Shown: piece after piece, positions 43,266 through 44,812 of the stretch
How the letters are laid out: the number at the start of each line of letters is the position of its first letter
How positions within the stretch are numbered: position 1 is the stretch's first letter
Origin: Bradyrhizobium sp. STM 3843
Lineage (GTDB): Bacteria > Pseudomonadota > Alphaproteobacteria > Rhizobiales > Xanthobacteraceae
Direction of reading: 5' to 3'
Length of the DNA: 44,812 nucleotides
NCBI RefSeq assembly: GCF_000239815.1
Contig: NZ_CAFK01000082.1
Location: forward strand, 1 to 44,812
The notes under the pieces: model-generated
Seen by the model: the letters and a program-made list of their open reading frames with translations, nothing else
What the model was told of the DNA's origin: nothing
The model's database searches: none
Translations under genes and position numbers: made by a program

Positions 43266-44812
43266 ATGTCCAAGCCCAAGGTTCTCATTTCCGACGCGCT
43301 CTCTCCGGCCGCCGTGCAGATCTTCAGGGATCGCGGCGTCGAGGTCGATTTCCAGCCGAATCTCGGCAAGGACAAGGACAAGCTCGCCGACATCATCGGC
43401 GAGTATGACGGGCTTGCCATCCGCTCCGCCACCAAGGCCACCGCGAAGATCATCGAGCGCGCCAAGCGGCTGAAGGTGATCGGCCGGGCCGGCATCGGGG
43501 TCGACAATGTCGAGATCCCGGCTGCCACGGCCAAAGGCATCATCGTGATGAACACGCCGTTCGGCAATTCGATCACGACCGCCGAACATGCGATCACCAT
43601 GATGCTGTCGCTGGCGCGTGAGATTCCGCAGGCGGACGCCTCGACCCAGGCCGGCAAATGGGAAAAGAACCGCTTCATGGGCGTCGAGATCACCGGCAAG
43701 ACCTTAGGCGTGATCGGCTGCGGCAATATCGGCTCGATCGTCTGCAACCGCGCCCAGGGCCTGCACATGAAGGTGATCGGCTTCGATCCGTTCCTGACCG
43801 AGGAGCGAGCCGTTGACCTCGGCGTCGAGAAGGTCGATCTCGACGAGCTGTTGAAGCGCGCCGACTTCATCACCCTGCATACGCCGCTCACCGACAAGAC
43901 CCGCAACATCATCGATGCCGCAGCCATCGCCAAGATGAAGCAGGGCGTGCGCATCATCAATTGCGCGCGCGGCGGCCTCGTCGACGAGGCGGCGCTGCTC
44001 GATGCGCTCAATTCCAAGCATGTCGCGGGTGCGGCGCTGGACGTGTTCGCCGAGGAGCCGGCGACCAGCAATCCGCTGTTCGGCCATGCCAATGTGATCT
44101 GCACGCCGCATCTCGGCGCTTCCACGACGGAGGCGCAGGAGAACGTGGCGCTGCAGATCGCCGAGCAGATGTCGGACTATCTGCTCACGGGCGCGATCTC
44201 GAACGCGATCAATTTTCCCTCGATCACGGCCGAAGAGGCGCCGAAGCTGAAGCCGTTCATTGCGCTCGCCGAGAAGCTCGGCTCGTTCGCAGGCCAGCTC
44301 ACCGAAAGCAGCATTCACAAGGTCCAGATCACCTATGAGGGCCACGTCGCCGAGATGAAGACCAAGGCGCTGACCTCGGCGGTGCTGGCCGGCCTGCTGC
44401 GGCCGATGCTCGGCGAAGTCAATGTCGTCTCGGCGCCTGTCGTCGCCAAGGAGCGCGGCATGGTGGTCGACGAGATCCTGCGCGCCGGCCTGAGCGACTA
44501 CGAAAGCCTGATCACGGTCACCCTCACCACCGAGCATCAGCAGCGCGCGGTGTCCGGCACGGTCTATGCCGACGGCAAGCCGCGGCTGGTCGACATCAAG
44601 GGTATCCGCGTCGACGCCGAATTCGGCAAGTCGATGATCTATGTGACCAATGAGGACAAGCCGGGCTTCATCGGCCGCTTCGCAAGCCTGTTGGGCGACG
44701 CCAAGATCAACATCGCGACCTTCCATCTCGGCCGCGTGGCCGCTGGCGGCGACGCTATCGCTCTGGTCGAGGTCGACGGCGCGGTGCCGAAGGAATTGCT
44801 CGCGCAGATCCA
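43266..44812 (+). CDS. serA: D-3-phosphoglycerate dehydrogenase, 3' end outside the window
   Basis: An open frame from ATG 43266 to the right edge, 515 complete codons of an expected ~529. It is the long form: substrate domain, NAD domain with GVIGCGNIGS (148-157), catalytic R235 (CARGGLVDE), E264 (FAEEP) and H282 (PHLGAST). An intervening domain follows, and then a C-terminal ACT domain beginning SMIYVTNEDKPGFIGRFASLL. It oxidises 3-phosphoglycerate to 3-phosphohydroxypyruvate, the substrate of the adjacent serC product. The ACT domain usually carries feedback control by serine. Only about the last 14 residues are missing. Confidence 0.95.
   Translation, partial: MSKPKVLISDALSPAAVQIFRDRGVEVDFQPNLGKDKDKLADIIGEYDGLAIRSATKATAKIIERAKRLKVIGRAGIGVDNVEIPAATAKGIIVMNTPFGNSITTAEHAITMMLSLAREIPQADASTQAGKWEKNRFMGVEITGKTLGVIGCGNIGSIVCNRAQGLHMKVIGFDPFLTEERAVDLGVEKVDLDELLKRADFITLHTPLTDKTRNIIDAAAIAKMKQGVRIINCARGGLVDEAALLDALNSKHVAGAALDVFAEEPATSNPLFGHANVICTPHLGASTTEAQENVALQIAEQMSDYLLTGAISNAINFPSITAEEAPKLKPFIALAEKLGSFAGQLTESSIHKVQITYEGHVAEMKTKALTSAVLAGLLRPMLGEVNVVSAPVVAKERGMVVDEILRAGLSDYESLITVTLTTEHQQRAVSGTVYADGKPRLVDIKGIRVDAEFGKSMIYVTNEDKPGFIGRFASLLGDAKINIATFHLGRVAAGGDAIALVEVDGAVPKELLAQI

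Overview
The window looks like chromosomal, core-type DNA from a GC-rich alphaproteobacterium of the Bradyrhizobium/Rhodopseudomonas group. The grounds are the codon bias, Bradyrhizobium-type intergenic palindromes, a FixJ-type regulator under a FixK-type box, MASE4 and DUF992 proteins, Omp25-like porins, and alphaproteobacterial forms of SerC, SerA, GlmM and the aspartate aminotransferase. The genus is inferred from family resemblance and was not tested by search. I see no rRNA, tRNA, CRISPR array, transposase or phage module. About 43 genes are supported, two of them cut by the window edges.

Layout. 1-2.5 kb: the 5' end of a probable uvrB (minus), whose coding region carries an in-frame palindromic repeat, divergent from an exported alkylsulfatase. 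2.6-7.1 kb: two small conserved proteins, a LysR regulator divergent from a TSUP exporter, a small partner protein and two glutathione transferases separated by a REP-like doublet. 7-8.5 kb: an enoyl-CoA hydratase divergent from a TetR regulator, with an inverted repeat between them. 8.5-10.7 kb: two exported hypotheticals and a CWC/HAD pair, each translationally coupled. 10.8-13.6 kb: a DUF1800-DUF1501 operon. 13.7-17.6 kb: an IsdG/HmuQ-type monooxygenase, a GNAT enzyme, two possible small membrane proteins, a GST and a GT87-type membrane enzyme. 17.8-22.7 kb: an aspartate aminotransferase with a strong terminator, two DUF992 proteins (one with an in-frame pentapeptide repeat) and an EF-G-like GTPase with an altered G3 motif.

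22.7-28.9 kb: an XRE regulator with SulP, a GNAT protein, a DUF1275 protein, aroE and a tandem pair of paralogous periplasmic proteins. 29-30.4 kb: three small conserved minus-strand genes. 30.5-32.9 kb: a FixJ-like regulator and a MASE4 histidine kinase, overlapping by 4 bp and preceded by a perfect FixK/FNR-type palindrome. 33.1-36.1 kb: an FMN-dependent hydroxy-acid dehydrogenase, a tiny acidic protein and glmM. 36.4-38.3 kb: two outer-membrane beta-barrel proteins. 38.4-41.8 kb: a GST/GNAT pair, a two-gene sugar oxidation operon (aldo/keto reductase and lactonase) and a small membrane protein. 41.8 kb to the end: serC, with a structured leader resembling the alphaproteobacterial serC motif, and then serA, which runs off the right edge.

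Functional groupings. serC and serA encode two steps of serine synthesis. The aldo/keto reductase and lactonase fit oxidation of an L-fucose-like sugar. The FixJ-like/MASE4 pair is probably an oxygen-responsive signalling unit. TTAA-N7-TTAA (CtrA-type) sites lie upstream of glmM and upstream of the first porin, suggesting cell-cycle control of envelope genes. No single large novel system is obvious. The best leads are the FixK-boxed two-component pair, the serC leader, the EF-G-like GTPase lacking the usual PGH histidine, the repeat-derived peptide in the putative UvrB, and the repeat-bearing DUF992 protein.
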